DNA from: Pedobacter sp. AJM
Lineage (GTDB): Bacteria; Bacteroidota; Bacteroidia; Sphingobacteriales; Sphingobacteriaceae
Length of the DNA stretch: 64,000 nucleotides
Reading direction: 5' to 3'
NCBI RefSeq assembly: GCF_002197755.1
Contig: NZ_NHOT01000002.1
Span: forward strand, 310,001 to 374,000
In this document: piece after piece, positions 45,346 to 55,097 of the stretch
Numbering within the stretch: position 1 is the stretch's first letter
Layout: every line of letters starts with the position of its first letter
Made by a program: the position numbers and the translations under genes
The notes under the pieces: model-generated
The model's input: the letters and a program-made list of their open reading frames with translations, nothing else
The model's database searches: none
Told to the model about the DNA's origin: nothing

Positions 45346-48300
45346 TTAAAATCCAACATTTATACCTAATAAAAACTGTCGAGGTGATGGATATACCCCC
45401 TGATCAACCCCCGGAGCAGTGAAGCCATCCGTAATCTGACTAACTTCCGGATCTACGCCTGTATATTTGGTGATGGTAAATAAGTTACTCGCTGCAACAT
45501 ATACCCTGAATTTGCTGATACCTGCTTTAGATCCAAAAACTTTATCAGTAGGGATGGAATATCCGATCTGAAGATTTTTAAGCCTTAGAAAACTACCATT
45601 CTGAATATAGTAACTGGAAGAAGCAAATTCTACATCAGATGCACCTGTATAGGCAGAAGGGATAGTACTGGTAGGGTTGCTTGGACTCCAGGCATTTAGC
45701 AAACGGGTACTTTTGGCCCCATCAAATGATGGGAAATCGGTAAAGTAACGGGTAGCTTCGAAGATATCATTACCTTGTACACCATATAAGAATGCTGTAA
45801 TATCAAAATTATGATAAGAGGCGTTCAGATTAATACCATAAGTAAAATCAGGATTTGGATTTCCAATAATGGTACGGTCTTTCGGGTCAATCACACCATC
45901 TCCGTTAATATCCATGTATTTTAAGCCACCTACACGGGCACCAGTATAAGATGGGCTGTTCTGGATATCTGCTGCACTCTGGTAAATTCCATTGGTTTTA
46001 TATCCATAGAAAGATCCGAATGGGGCACCTTGCTGTAGAACACTGGTTTGCAAACTTCTGTAATTACCATACACCTGGTTGAAAATTCCGGGAGCAAGCT
46101 GATCGATTTTATTTACGTTTCTTGAAAAGTTAACACCAATATCAAACTTAAATGGATTATCGGCTTTTCTGCCATAGTGATAGGCTACATTAAATTCGAT
46201 CCCTTTATTGCTCATGTCACCAATATTCACAAATGGAGAACTTCCGCCTCCAACTGCACTTGAAGGTAAAGGCAGGTTATAAAGCATATCAGTAGTTTTC
46301 TTATTGTACCAGTCTACTGATCCATCAAAAGCCCCCTCAAATAAGGTAAAATCTATACCCACATTCAGGGCTTTTAATGATTCCCATTTCACATCGGAAT
46401 TTAGATAAGCATTTTGCCATACACCAGTGGTGAGCGTATTTCCACCTCCAACGGCATAAGCTGCATTCGTGATCGAACTTTGGTACCTGTTGATATACTG
46501 ATATGGCGGAATCCGCTGGTTACCCGTTTGACCGTAACCTACACGAAGTTTTAAGTCACTTACCCATTTAACACTCTTCAAAAACTCCTCTTCCGATAAT
46601 CTCCAGGCTATACTCCCTGCGGGATAAACACCGTATTTGTTTGCCGGACCGAAGTTAGATGATCCATCCCTCCGAACGGTTACGCTGGCCAGGTAGCGGT
46701 CATTAAATGAATAATCTACTTTTCCAAATATGGAGAATAGGGAACCGATAGCGCCTGTGCTGGAATTACTGATATTGGAAGATCCGGTGTTGAGGTAATA
46801 ATAATCCAGATCGCCTAGTAAAAAGAAATCATTTCTTGATCCATTTAATTGTCTGGATCTTGAACGTATGGCTTCAGTACCAACCAATACATTTAATTTA
46901 TGCTTTTCATTAAAGGTAGCACTATAATTTAAAGTATTAGACCAGGTCCATTCTGTATTATAACCCTGGTATTCGCTTAAATTATTAGAGTTATTTCCTT
47001 CCGAGAATTCGAGGTTTGGATAACGCATAGACATCCCGTTATAATTTTCATAACGGATACCGAAATTGGTTCTCAATACCAAACCTTTCAGAATATCGCC
47101 TTCGGCAAACATATTACCGAAAAAGAAATTGCTTTTGTTTAAGTTATCCTTTGCCCTGTAAAGAAAAGCAACAGGATTTTCAGCATTTCCGAGCTGACTT
47201 CCACGGCTTCCGGCAAAATTTCCGTTAATGTCATAAACCGGAATAATTGTCGGAATCCTGTAGGCCCAGCTTAATGCACTACCCTGATCCTGGTAACCAC
47301 CTGGCGTATTTGGATTTACACCAAAACCATATCCTTCAGAATAACTGTATTGCGCGTTTTCACCAAAACGAACGTGTTTGTTGAATGCACTAACGGTTGT
47401 ATTTGATCGAAGGTTATAACGTTTAAAACCTGTATATTCAATTGTTCCCTTCTGATTAAGATAGCCTGCAGACAAGGCATAGGTTGAATTTTCAGAACCG
47501 CCTGTTGCGCCCAGCTGATAATTTTGTACCGGAGCCGAACGGGTAATCTCATCAAACCAGTTTGTTCCTTGTTTGTTGGCCTTGGTTATCTGGTAAAAAA
47601 GCGAAGGATCCCGGCTGTAATTGTATCTTGACGGATCAGCATCTGCCGAAGTAACATCCTGCCCTAAAACAGATCCTGCGACCAAATATTCTGGTAGTAC
47701 CGGCGTTGTTCCAGAACCATAATTTCTACCTGCAGCAATTGCTTTCCCGGCATTGGTATAGCTGTCAAATACATATTGCGCATATTGTTGCGGATTCATC
47801 ATTTCTGGAAAACTGCCTTTCCGGGGTACCTGCGTGCCATAATAAGAATCGACGGTGATTTTTGGTTTGCCGGAGGTTCCTTTCCTGGTAGTGATAATTA
47901 CAACCCCGTTATTTGCCCTGGAGCCATAAATTGATGCTGATGATGCATCCTTCAGCACCTGCATACTTTCGATATCATTCTGATTAAGCCAGGAGAGTTT
48001 ACCTTCAAACGGCACACCATCAATAACATATAGCGGCTCATTATTATTAATGGTACTTGTTCCCCTGATTCGGATCTGCGGTGTTGAACCTGGTGCACCA
48101 TCATTAATAATCTGTACACCAGTAGCCTTTCCCTGCAATGCTTCCACCGCACTTGCTGCAGGCTGAGCTTTTAAAACACCCATATCCACTACGGCTACGG
48201 CACCGGTTAAATCTTTTTTACGTTGCGAAGAATAACCGGTTACCACCACCTCGGTTAAATTGTTATTCTCCGCCTGTAGTATTATTGAAATATTGGTCTG

Positions 48301-48576
48301 GTTGCCAACTGTTACTTCTTTATTTGTAAATCCGATAAATGAAATTACCAATACATCTGATGGCTTTGCACTGATTGAAAATGCGCCATTAGCATCAGTT
48401 GTTGTACCTCCTGCCGCATTTTTAAGTTTGATTGTTGCACCTATAATAGGAAGTTGATCATCACTGGCAATAACCTTACCAGTAACTTTAGTTTGGGCAG
48501 TTGCGCCAACGGCATACAACAAACCCAAGCACAGAAGAAGGAATCCCCTCCTGAAAAAGGATAGATTTTGTTTCAT
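45346..48576 (-). CDS. SusC/RagA-family TonB-dependent outer-membrane transporter
   Basis: A 1076-aa protein with a signal peptide (cleavage after GATAQ, about residue 28), a carboxypeptidase-regulatory-like beta domain (TKVTGKVIASDDQLPIIGAT, about 29-110), a TonB-box/plug start (LTEVVVTGYSSQRKKDLTGA), the plug (VIDGVPFEG, SIYGSRANNGVVIITTRKG), and a 22-strand barrel ending in aromatic residues (LLGINVGF). No N-terminal STN signalling domain is present, so it is not of the anti-sigma-coupled type. It forms a channel with the SusD lipoprotein and is powered by TonB-ExbBD. Confidence 0.94.
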   Translation of the reverse strand: MKQNLSFFRRGFLLLCLGLLYAVGATAQTKVTGKVIASDDQLPIIGATIKLKNAAGGTTTDANGAFSISAKPSDVLVISFIGFTNKEVTVGNQTNISIILQAENNNLTEVVVTGYSSQRKKDLTGAVAVVDMGVLKAQPAASAVEALQGKATGVQIINDGAPGSTPQIRIRGTSTINNNEPLYVIDGVPFEGKLSWLNQNDIESMQVLKDASSASIYGSRANNGVVIITTRKGTSGKPKITVDSYYGTQVPRKGSFPEMMNPQQYAQYVFDSYTNAGKAIAAGRNYGSGTTPVLPEYLVAGSVLGQDVTSADADPSRYNYSRDPSLFYQITKANKQGTNWFDEITRSAPVQNYQLGATGGSENSTYALSAGYLNQKGTIEYTGFKRYNLRSNTTVSAFNKHVRFGENAQYSYSEGYGFGVNPNTPGGYQDQGSALSWAYRIPTIIPVYDINGNFAGSRGSQLGNAENPVAFLYRAKDNLNKSNFFFGNMFAEGDILKGLVLRTNFGIRYENYNGMSMRYPNLEFSEGNNSNNLSEYQGYNTEWTWSNTLNYSATFNEKHKLNVLVGTEAIRSRSRQLNGSRNDFFLLGDLDYYYLNTGSSNISNSSTGAIGSLFSIFGKVDYSFNDRYLASVTVRRDGSSNFGPANKYGVYPAGSIAWRLSEEEFLKSVKWVSDLKLRVGYGQTGNQRIPPYQYINRYQSSITNAAYAVGGGNTLTTGVWQNAYLNSDVKWESLKALNVGIDFTLFEGAFDGSVDWYNKKTTDMLYNLPLPSSAVGGGSSPFVNIGDMSNKGIEFNVAYHYGRKADNPFKFDIGVNFSRNVNKIDQLAPGIFNQVYGNYRSLQTSVLQQGAPFGSFYGYKTNGIYQSAADIQNSPSYTGARVGGLKYMDINGDGVIDPKDRTIIGNPNPDFTYGINLNASYHNFDITAFLYGVQGNDIFEATRYFTDFPSFDGAKSTRLLNAWSPSNPTSTIPSAYTGASDVEFASSSYYIQNGSFLRLKNLQIGYSIPTDKVFGSKAGISKFRVYVAASNLFTITKYTGVDPEVSQITDGFTAPGVDQGVYPSPRQFLLGINVGF

Positions 48577-49117
48577 AATTTATATTTTGGTTAGTATTCG
48601 TTTTTAGATCCGACTCACCTACTTATAAAGGAGTTCGAAGCTATTGGCCCTATCATAGATCTGTTAGTAACGGAGAATGGTTGTTCGCCCGATGTGAGGA
48701 TTTAAAGGTGTTACGAGATAGGTTAAGGAACCAATTTGTGGATAAAGTACAGGTAATGCCATACGTAGAATTTTATTTGGTTAGTTAATAAGTTTATTCG
48801 TAGTTTAAATCATACTTTACAAACAAATTGTGTATATTTCTGATTATAAACTGATTACAAATTAATCATAAAATCATTACAAGCCAAATAATATTTTTTT
48901 TAATCGGATTAATACAGCCGTTTATAATGGGGAGCATTATTTTCATCCCTGATCTTTTGTAAAAATAATTTTTCTCGTCTCTCCGATTATTTCCCTATCT
49001 TTGTTGCCGAAGCAGGAATAAGGGCTTGCCATTCTGAATGGCATATTCTCTCCGCAAGTTAGTCCTTCAACAAATGATTGTTCTAGCTTCTTCAATAAAT
49101 ATTACAAAAATTCATAC
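48577..49117. other. Spacer between divergent susC and rhlE
   Basis: 541 bp without a credible gene. It must hold both divergent promoters. For rhlE a TATCTTTG box is at 48996-49003. For susC I see no perfect TAnnTTTG on the reverse strand; the AT-rich stretch 48790-48900 is the likeliest promoter zone. A short dyad GCCATTC/GAATGGC lies at about 49028-49042 in the rhlE leader. Confidence 0.4.
48996..49003 (+). promoter_or_regulatory. Candidate -7 promoter box for rhlE
   Basis: TATCTTTG fully matches TAnnTTTG. It would give rhlE an untranslated leader of about 105-110 nt containing the GCCATTC/GAATGGC dyad. Long leaders are common for cold-regulated DEAD-box helicase genes, so post-transcriptional control is plausible but unproven. 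Confidence 0.45.
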
Positions 49118-50419
49118 ATGTTATTCAAAGAATTAAACCTCATAGCGCCTATTTTACAGGCACTGGAGAAAGAAGGTTATACACAACCTACCCCTATTCA
49201 GGAGCAATCCATCCCAACCATATTAAAAGGAAAAGATTTATTAGGCTGTGCGCAAACCGGAACCGGAAAAACTGCTGCCTTTGCCATCCCGATGTTGCAG
49301 CTATTACACGAAAAACACATCAATACCAAGGCAAATAAAAATATTAAGGCCCTGGTTTTAACACCAACCCGCGAGCTTGCTATTCAAATTGAAGAAAGCT
49401 TTAAGGCTTATGGCAGTAACCTTAACTTGCGCAGGCTGGTTATTTTTGGTGGCGTAAACCAACACTCACAGGTAGAAGCACTTAGAAAAGGTGTTGATAT
49501 TTTAGTGGCAACTCCCGGCCGTTTACTGGATTTAATGAACCAGGGATTCATTAGCCTAAGTACCATTGAACTTTTTGTGCTGGATGAAGCCGACCGGATG
49601 CTGGATATGGGTTTCATTCACGATGTAAAGAAGGTGGTGGCCAAATTACCGGCAAAACGCCAGACTTTATTTTTCTCGGCCACGATGCCTGATGAAATTC
49701 AGAAATTGGCCAATACCATTTTATCCAGTCCGACAAAAGTAGAAGTTACACCAATTTCTTCTACAGCTGAAACCATTGTGCAATCTGTTTATTTTGTGGA
49801 TAAGCCTGATAAAAAGAAATTATTAATCCATCTGCTGGAAGATAAAAAAATCGAGACCGCTTTAGTGTTTACACGTACCAAGCATGGCGCTGACCGGATT
49901 GTGAAAGATTTAGCTCATGCCGGAATCAAAGCAGCCGCCATTCATGGCAATAAATCGCAAAATGCCAGACAAAGGGCTTTAACTGATTTTAAAGATCGGA
50001 AAATTCGTGTGTTGGTGGCAACAGATATTGCAGCCCGTGGTATTGATATCGACCAGTTATCTCACGTTTTTAACTATGAGTTACCTAACATACCTGAATC
50101 ATATGTACACAGAATTGGTCGTACAGGTCGTGCAGGTGCAAATGGTATTGCCATTTCTTTTTGCGATGCAGAAGAAAATGAATATTTGTTAGATATTCAG
50201 AAACTAATTAAAATCACACTACCTGTTGTTGACGATCATCCTTATCCGCTTAGCTGGGAAAGCATGCTGGCTAAAAACCAGGTTAAACGTAAACCTCAGG
50301 CACAATCCAAAGGTGGTGGTGGCGGTAAAAGAAGCGGTGATGGAAATATGAGTGGCAAACCGCGTAACGCCAGCAATAATAGAAGATCAGGTGGAAATAG
50401 AAATAAGGCGAAAGCTTAA
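49118..50419 (+). CDS. rhlE: DEAD-box ATP-dependent RNA helicase, RhlE type
   Basis: A 433-aa RNA helicase. Motifs in order: Q motif YTQPTPIQEQSIP, Walker A AQTGTGKT, PTRELAIQ, TPGRLLDLM, DEAD (in VLDEADRMLDMGF), SAT, VFTRTKHGADR, ATDIAARGIDI and HRIGRTGRAG. The last 50 residues are a Gly/Arg/Lys/Ser/Asn-rich basic tail likely to bind RNA. RhlE-type helicases act in ribosome assembly and RNA turnover, especially in the cold. It is divergent from susC and ends at a 12-bp-stem terminator. Confidence 0.92.
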   Translation: MLFKELNLIAPILQALEKEGYTQPTPIQEQSIPTILKGKDLLGCAQTGTGKTAAFAIPMLQLLHEKHINTKANKNIKALVLTPTRELAIQIEESFKAYGSNLNLRRLVIFGGVNQHSQVEALRKGVDILVATPGRLLDLMNQGFISLSTIELFVLDEADRMLDMGFIHDVKKVVAKLPAKRQTLFFSATMPDEIQKLANTILSSPTKVEVTPISSTAETIVQSVYFVDKPDKKKLLIHLLEDKKIETALVFTRTKHGADRIVKDLAHAGIKAAAIHGNKSQNARQRALTDFKDRKIRVLVATDIAARGIDIDQLSHVFNYELPNIPESYVHRIGRTGRAGANGIAISFCDAEENEYLLDIQKLIKITLPVVDDHPYPLSWESMLAKNQVKRKPQAQSKGGGGGKRSGDGNMSGKPRNASNNRRSGGNRNKAKA

Positions 50420-50427
50420 ACCCTGTC

Positions 50428-50454
50428 CGTCGTTCTGAACTTGATTCAGTATCC
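50428..50454. repeat. Dispersed intergenic repeat, TTCTGAACTTGATTCAG type
   Basis: GTCGTTCTGAACTTGATTCAG and following bases contain the dyad CTGAA/TTCAG. A sequence like this is common between genes in Bacteroidota as far as I recall. A second dyad, ATTCCC/GGGAAT, follows at about 50480-50499. Both lie between the rhlE stop and its terminator. Confidence 0.45.
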
Positions 50455-50515
50455 AATATGATTTAGATGCTGAATAACGATTCCCCATAAAATTGGGAAT
50501 GAGGATAGCCTAAAG

Positions 50516-50559
50516 AAGCAAATCCCGAATTGATTGCTCAATCCGGGATTTGCTTTTTA
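50516..50559 (+). terminator. Intrinsic terminator of rhlE
   Basis: AAGCAAATCCCG (50516-50527) pairs with CGGGATTTGCTT (50544-50555), a perfect 12-bp stem with a 16-nt loop, followed by a short T run. Confidence 0.85.
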
Positions 50560-50586
50560 TTAAAGAATAGAAAGAAAGACCCTATG

Positions 50587-50614
50587 CCTTAAACTTTCCA
50601 TCCTCAACCTTAAA
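50587..50614. repeat. Heptad element at the leuS stop codon
   Basis: Four 7-nt units (CCTTAAA, CTTTCCA, TCCTCAA, CCTTAAA) run into the leuS stop codon at 50610-50612. In gene direction the TAA is followed by GGTTGAGGATGGAAAGTTTA. It matches the elements after hemCD and the LiaF-like gene. Confidence 0.55.
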
Positions 50615-53435
50615 CAACTACATTAATAATCTTTCCCTTAACAAAAATGATTTTTTTCGGTGTTTTGCCATCCAAAAATTTCTGGAATTGTTCATTCGCA
50701 AATAGAATGGCTTCTACTTCTGGTTGTGCCAGGGTTAAACTCAAATTCAGGTTCATTTTCATTTTACCGTTCACTGAAACGGGATAAGCAAACTCATCCT
50801 CCACTAGGTGATCCGGATTAAAGGTTGGGAAAGCTGTATAAGATAAACTTCCTGCTTCATTCCCCAACTGTACCCAAAGTTCTTCACAAATGTGCGGTGC
50901 ATATGGCGATAAGATCACCACCAGATCCTGCAAAACAGCACGTTTGTTACATTTTAAATCGGTCAGCTCATTTACCGCAATCATAAAACTGGATACAGAA
51001 GTATTGAAAGAGAAACGCTCAATGTCGTCCTGCACTTTTTTAATGATTTTGTGTAAAGCTTTCAGTTCTGCCTTGGTTGGCTCCGCATCAGAAACCGTAA
51101 ATTCCCAGGCTTCATTGTGGAATAATCTCCAGAATTTCCGCAGGAACTTAAATACGCCTTCAATCCCATTGGTATTCCAGGGTTTACTTTGCTCCAACGG
51201 ACCTAAGAACATTTCATACATCCGCAAGGTATCAGCGCCATAACGTTCAATCAAATCATCCGGATTCACCACATTGAATTTTGATTTCGACATTTTTTCG
51301 ACTTCAACACCGCAAATGTATTTGCCGTTTTCCAGAATGAATTCGGCATTGGCATATTCTTCTCTCCACGACTTAAATTTATTCAAATCTAAGGTATCGT
51401 TCTCCACAATGTTAACATCAACATGCAATGCTGAAGTTTTGTATTCCCTCCTTAATCCTGCGGAAACAAAAGTACTAGTTGGCTTTCCATTCTCGTCATT
51501 GATGCGGTAAACAAAATTACTCCTACCCTGAATCATCCCCTGGTTAATCAGTTTTTTGAAAGGCTCTTCTTCCTTGGTATAACCTAAATCTTTCAAAAAT
51601 TTATTCCAGAAACGACTGTATAGTAAGTGGCCCGTTGCATGTTCAGAACCGCCGATGTATAAATCAACAGCCTGCCAGTAGTCAATCGCTTCTTTAGCTG
51701 CAAAATCAGTATCATTATTGGCATCCATATAGCGGTACCAGTACCAGCTGCTTCCAGCCCAGCCTGGCATGGTGCTTAGCTCGTAATGATCACCGGCAGA
51801 AGGCGTCCAGTTGCTTGCCCTCGCCAAAGGTGGCTCACCCGTTTCAGTAGGCAAATATTTATTAATTTCTGGTAATATGAGGGGTAATTCCTCTTCTTTT
51901 ATTAAATATGGTAATCCATCCTTAAAATAAACCGGAATCGGCTCACCCCAATAACGCTGACGGCCAAAAATAGCATCACGTTGACGGAAATTTACTTTTG
52001 CTTTTCCAACATTTTCTTCTTCTAACCAGTTATTTAAAAGTGGAACCGCTTCTCTATAGGTTAATCCATTGATGAAAGCTGAATTAATATATTTCCCCTC
52101 TTTGGTTGGGTCGGCCTGCACATCAATGTCTTTCTGTGCGTCTAAAATTTGAATAACCGGCAGATTAAAATGCGTCGCAAATAACCAGTCACGCTGATCG
52201 CCGCTCGGCACACCCATCACCGCGCCTGTTCCATAACCTGCAAGTACATAATCTGCAATGTATAATGGAACACGTTCACCACTCACCGGATTAATGACAT
52301 AGGTACCGGTAAAAGCACCTGAAACTGTTTTAGTGTCCGCCATGCGGTCTAATTCAGATTTCTTTTTGGTTTGGGCTATATAATTTTCTACTTCAGCTTT
52401 TTGCTCAGGTCTAGTTAATTCAGCAACCCATTCGTGTTCAGGCGCTAAAACCAGGTAAGAAACCCCGAAAATGGTATCTACGCGGGTGGTGAAAACCTCA
52501 ATGTAGTCTGAAGTACGGAGTACAGCATCAGAAGTCTGATTTGTAGATCGTAAATCTTCAATCTTAAATTTAACTGATGCGCCTACACTCTTTCCAATCC
52601 AGTTGCGTTGCATTTCCTTCACGGGTTCCGGCCAGTCGATGGTATCTAAACCTTGTAAAAGTCTGTCAGCATAAGCAGTGATTCTCATGCTCCATTGCAT
52701 CATTTTTTTCTGTTCCACCGGAAAACCGCCACGTTCAGAGAAACCATCTTTAACTTCATCATTGGCCAGAACTGTTCCTAAAGCCGGGCACCAGTTCACT
52801 GTACTTTCCCGTAAATAGGTTAAGCGGTATTTCAACAATTCAGTTTGCTTTTCTTCTTCCGTAAAGGTTGCCCAATCACTTGGCAGGAATATTTTTACGT
52901 CTTCGTCGCAAGCGGCTTTTACATCAGCCGACCCTGAAGCATTAAATTTCTCAATTAAAGTGGTGATGTCTTCTGCACGATCATTTTCAAGGTTGTACCA
53001 GGAATTGAACAATTGCATAAAAATCCACTGTGTCCATTTATAGTATGATGGCTCGCTGGTACGCACTTCTCTGCTCCAGTCAAAAGAAAAACCAATCTGA
53101 TCTAACTGGCGACGGTAAGTGGCAATGTTTGCCTCAGTGGTAATGGCCGGATGCTGACCAGTTTGTATGGCATACTGTTCTGCAGGCAAACCGAAAGAAT
53201 CATAGCCCATTGGATGCAAAACATTAAACCCTTTAAGGCGTTTGTATCTTGAAAAAATATCAGATGCAATGTAACCCAGTGGGTGACCAACGTGTAAACC
53301 TGCTCCTGATGGATAAGGAAACATATCTAGCACATAATATTTTGGTTTTTCAGAATTGCTTTCGGCTTTAAAGGTTTCATGATCTGCCCAAAATTTCTGC
53401 CACTTTTGTTCTATTTCTTTGAATTGGTAATCCAT
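50610..53435 (-). CDS. leuS: Leucyl-tRNA synthetase
   Basis: A 941-aa class Ia synthetase that charges tRNA-Leu. The HIGH-type motif is in FPYPSGAGLHVGHPLGYIA (about 38-56) and the KMSKS loop is in VEKMSKSKFNVVNPDDL. The CP1 editing domain is present (TTRVDTIFGVSYLVLAPEH, GTGAVMGVPSGDQRDW). Residues about 290-311, at the entry to the editing domain just before the YIEVFTTR strand, are encoded by an in-frame heptad repeat (52505-52567) that I would not expect in other LeuS proteins. It is a single gene, with a heptad element at its stop. Confidence 0.95.
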   Translation of the reverse strand: MDYQFKEIEQKWQKFWADHETFKAESNSEKPKYYVLDMFPYPSGAGLHVGHPLGYIASDIFSRYKRLKGFNVLHPMGYDSFGLPAEQYAIQTGQHPAITTEANIATYRRQLDQIGFSFDWSREVRTSEPSYYKWTQWIFMQLFNSWYNLENDRAEDITTLIEKFNASGSADVKAACDEDVKIFLPSDWATFTEEEKQTELLKYRLTYLRESTVNWCPALGTVLANDEVKDGFSERGGFPVEQKKMMQWSMRITAYADRLLQGLDTIDWPEPVKEMQRNWIGKSVGASVKFKIEDLRSTNQTSDAVLRTSDYIEVFTTRVDTIFGVSYLVLAPEHEWVAELTRPEQKAEVENYIAQTKKKSELDRMADTKTVSGAFTGTYVINPVSGERVPLYIADYVLAGYGTGAVMGVPSGDQRDWLFATHFNLPVIQILDAQKDIDVQADPTKEGKYINSAFINGLTYREAVPLLNNWLEEENVGKAKVNFRQRDAIFGRQRYWGEPIPVYFKDGLPYLIKEEELPLILPEINKYLPTETGEPPLARASNWTPSAGDHYELSTMPGWAGSSWYWYRYMDANNDTDFAAKEAIDYWQAVDLYIGGSEHATGHLLYSRFWNKFLKDLGYTKEEEPFKKLINQGMIQGRSNFVYRINDENGKPTSTFVSAGLRREYKTSALHVDVNIVENDTLDLNKFKSWREEYANAEFILENGKYICGVEVEKMSKSKFNVVNPDDLIERYGADTLRMYEMFLGPLEQSKPWNTNGIEGVFKFLRKFWRLFHNEAWEFTVSDAEPTKAELKALHKIIKKVQDDIERFSFNTSVSSFMIAVNELTDLKCNKRAVLQDLVVILSPYAPHICEELWVQLGNEAGSLSYTAFPTFNPDHLVEDEFAYPVSVNGKMKMNLNLSLTLAQPEVEAILFANEQFQKFLDGKTPKKIIFVKGKIINVVV
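52505..52567. repeat. In-frame heptad-repeat insertion within leuS
   Basis: Nine consecutive 7-nt windows in register: AGTCTGA (52505), AGTACGG, AGTACAG, CATCAGA, AGTCTGA (52533), TTTGTAG, ATCGTAA, ATCTTCA, ATCTTAA. The AGT core holds in four units and an ATC core in three. In the leuS frame it encodes a Ser/Thr-rich stretch (RSTNQTSDAVLRTSDY). Confidence 0.55.
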
Positions 53436-53550
53436 TGCAAGTTTTAAATTTTTAAAGGAGCGAAAATACGGAAATAAAAAGCTTAAAAAAACAGAATAGA
53501 TGACTATTCAAAATCCTTTAGGTTTTTAAAAACCCATAAGGATTGAAATA

Positions 53551-53587
53551 TAAAAAAGCGCCATTGGCTATCAATAACCAATGGCGC
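53551..53587 (-). terminator. Intrinsic terminator of the small lipoprotein gene
   Basis: GCGCCATTGG (53558-53567) pairs with CCAATGGCGC (53578-53587), a 10-bp stem. On the reverse strand it is followed by six T residues. It lies 25 bp beyond the stop of the leftward lipoprotein gene. Confidence 0.85.
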
Positions 53588-53611
53588 AAGCAAACACTAG
53601 GGAATTAGATT

Positions 53612-54016
53612 TTATCTGGTGAGGTAATATACCTTTACAATGTTGGTTTTATCTATTTTAGCAGTAAACTGAAATTGCGACTGTGTCAGGCTTTTAACGG
53701 TTGCATTTGAAACACCTTCGGGAAAAGACATCACGAAATCGTCTCCAAGGGAGGTTGTGTACGTACCTATGGTACGCTGATTATTTAAACTCAATTCCAC
53801 CTGGTCATCATTATCAGCTTTGAAATCCAGATAATCATTAATGGTATAATTAAATGTTCCGTTAAGAGATGGGTTTGTATTCCCGGAAACTTCGATTTTA
53901 TTGACGGTCCATTTCCCCATGATCCGGGCTTTTAAAGAAACAGTATCTTTTTTACAGGATAATAATGCTGTTGTTGCAATAAATAATAAGCCAATTACGG
54001 TAATTTGTTTTTTCAT
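53612..54016 (-). CDS. Small lipoprotein, lipocalin-like
   Basis: A 134-aa protein with a lipoprotein signal (hydrophobic 7-19, Cys21 in ALLSCKK). The mature part begins with KARIMGKWTVNKIEV, the G-x-W strand typical of lipocalin-like domains in Bacteroidota, and continues as alternating beta strands (YLDFKADNDDQVELSL, GTYTTSLGDDFVMSF, FQFTAKIDKTNIVKVYYL). It probably binds a small hydrophobic ligand or is structural in the outer membrane; this is inference. It is monocistronic with its own terminator. Confidence 0.72.
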   Translation of the reverse strand: MKKQITVIGLLFIATTALLSCKKDTVSLKARIMGKWTVNKIEVSGNTNPSLNGTFNYTINDYLDFKADNDDQVELSLNNQRTIGTYTTSLGDDFVMSFPEGVSNATVKSLTQSQFQFTAKIDKTNIVKVYYLTR

Positions 54017-54190
54017 TCAGAATAGATTTTAGGTTTTTACTAGCATTATAAACGCCTGATCTCCGGATTTCGTACCGGTTTCAAAAATTTGGGTACTGCG
54101 CTGCAATATTTTCAAGTGAACTAAATCACGGGCAGGGCCGTTATATTCATTTAGAATAGCTTTATATTGGTGTTTATCAGGTATAATTTA

Positions 54191-54198
54191 TATTTTCG
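54191..54198 (+). promoter_or_regulatory. Candidate -7 promoter box for ftsX
   Basis: TATTTTCG, one base from TAnnTTTG, lies 20 nt before the ATG at 54219. Spacing to the start is like that of the permease and truB boxes. Confidence 0.3.
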
Positions 54199-54218
54199 CA
54201 AAAACAAAATTGAAATAC

Positions 54219-55097
54219 ATGGAAGAATTCGAAGTAAGTGACGCATCTAAGAAAACCAAAACCGTATATATCTCTACCATTATTAGTATTGCGCTGGTTT
54301 TATTGATGCTGGGCCTGCTTGGGTTGGTACTTGTACACGCCAAAAACCTGTCCAATTACGTTAAGGAAAATATTGTTTTAAATATTATTGTTGATGAAGG
54401 TGCAAAAGAAACGGATGTGCTGGCTTTTCAAAAAGAATTAAATGCCAACCGTGCCGTAAAGCAAACACAATATGTAAATAAAGAACTGGCAGCGAGAAAC
54501 CTGACCCAGGATTTAGGTGAAGATTTTGTTAATTTTCTAGGCTACAACCCGCTTACTTCTACTTTTGATGTTTATCTGAAAGCGGAATATGCCAATAATA
54601 AAAGTATTGAAACTTTAAAAGCCAACATTGCTAAAAACCCTGTTGTGAAAGAAGTGGTATATCAGAGTTCTTTAATTGATATGGTGAATAAAAATATCAA
54701 TACCATTGGCTTAATTATCCTGGCATTTGCGGCATTGCTTTTAATTATTGCCATTGCACTAATTAACAACACCATACGCTTAGCCATCTACTCACAAAGA
54801 TTTTTAATTAAAAGTATGCAGCTCGTTGGTGCAACGAAAAATTTTATCCGACGTCCTTTTCTATTATACGCAGCCTTACATGGTTTAATCGCAGCTTTCA
54901 TCGCGATTATTATCTTACTGGCTACATTAATATATGCACGGAAAGAAGTTCCTGAAATTATTATTTTAAACAACTATAAAGAGTTTGGCTTTGTATTCGT
55001 TGGCTTAATTATTATGGGCATTTTTATTACGGGCATTAGCACCTGGTTTGCGGTAAGCAGGTATTTACGTTTAAAATCTTACAATCTTTATAGATAA
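54219..55097 (+). CDS. ftsX: FtsX-family cell-division permease
   Basis: From the ATG at 54219 the product is 292 aa. One N-terminal span (about 19-41) is followed by an extracytoplasmic domain (VLNIIVDEGAKETDVLAFQK and on, about 50-150), then three more spans, the FtsX topology. With FtsE it regulates peptidoglycan hydrolases at division. ftsE is not adjacent, as is usual in Bacteroidota. Its stop overlaps the ATG of the DUF3098 gene (TAATG at 55095-55099). An in-frame TTG at 54210 would add three residues. Confidence 0.9.
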   Translation: MEEFEVSDASKKTKTVYISTIISIALVLLMLGLLGLVLVHAKNLSNYVKENIVLNIIVDEGAKETDVLAFQKELNANRAVKQTQYVNKELAARNLTQDLGEDFVNFLGYNPLTSTFDVYLKAEYANNKSIETLKANIAKNPVVKEVVYQSSLIDMVNKNINTIGLIILAFAALLLIIAIALINNTIRLAIYSQRFLIKSMQLVGATKNFIRRPFLLYAALHGLIAAFIAIIILLATLIYARKEVPEIIILNNYKEFGFVFVGLIIMGIFITGISTWFAVSRYLRLKSYNLYR

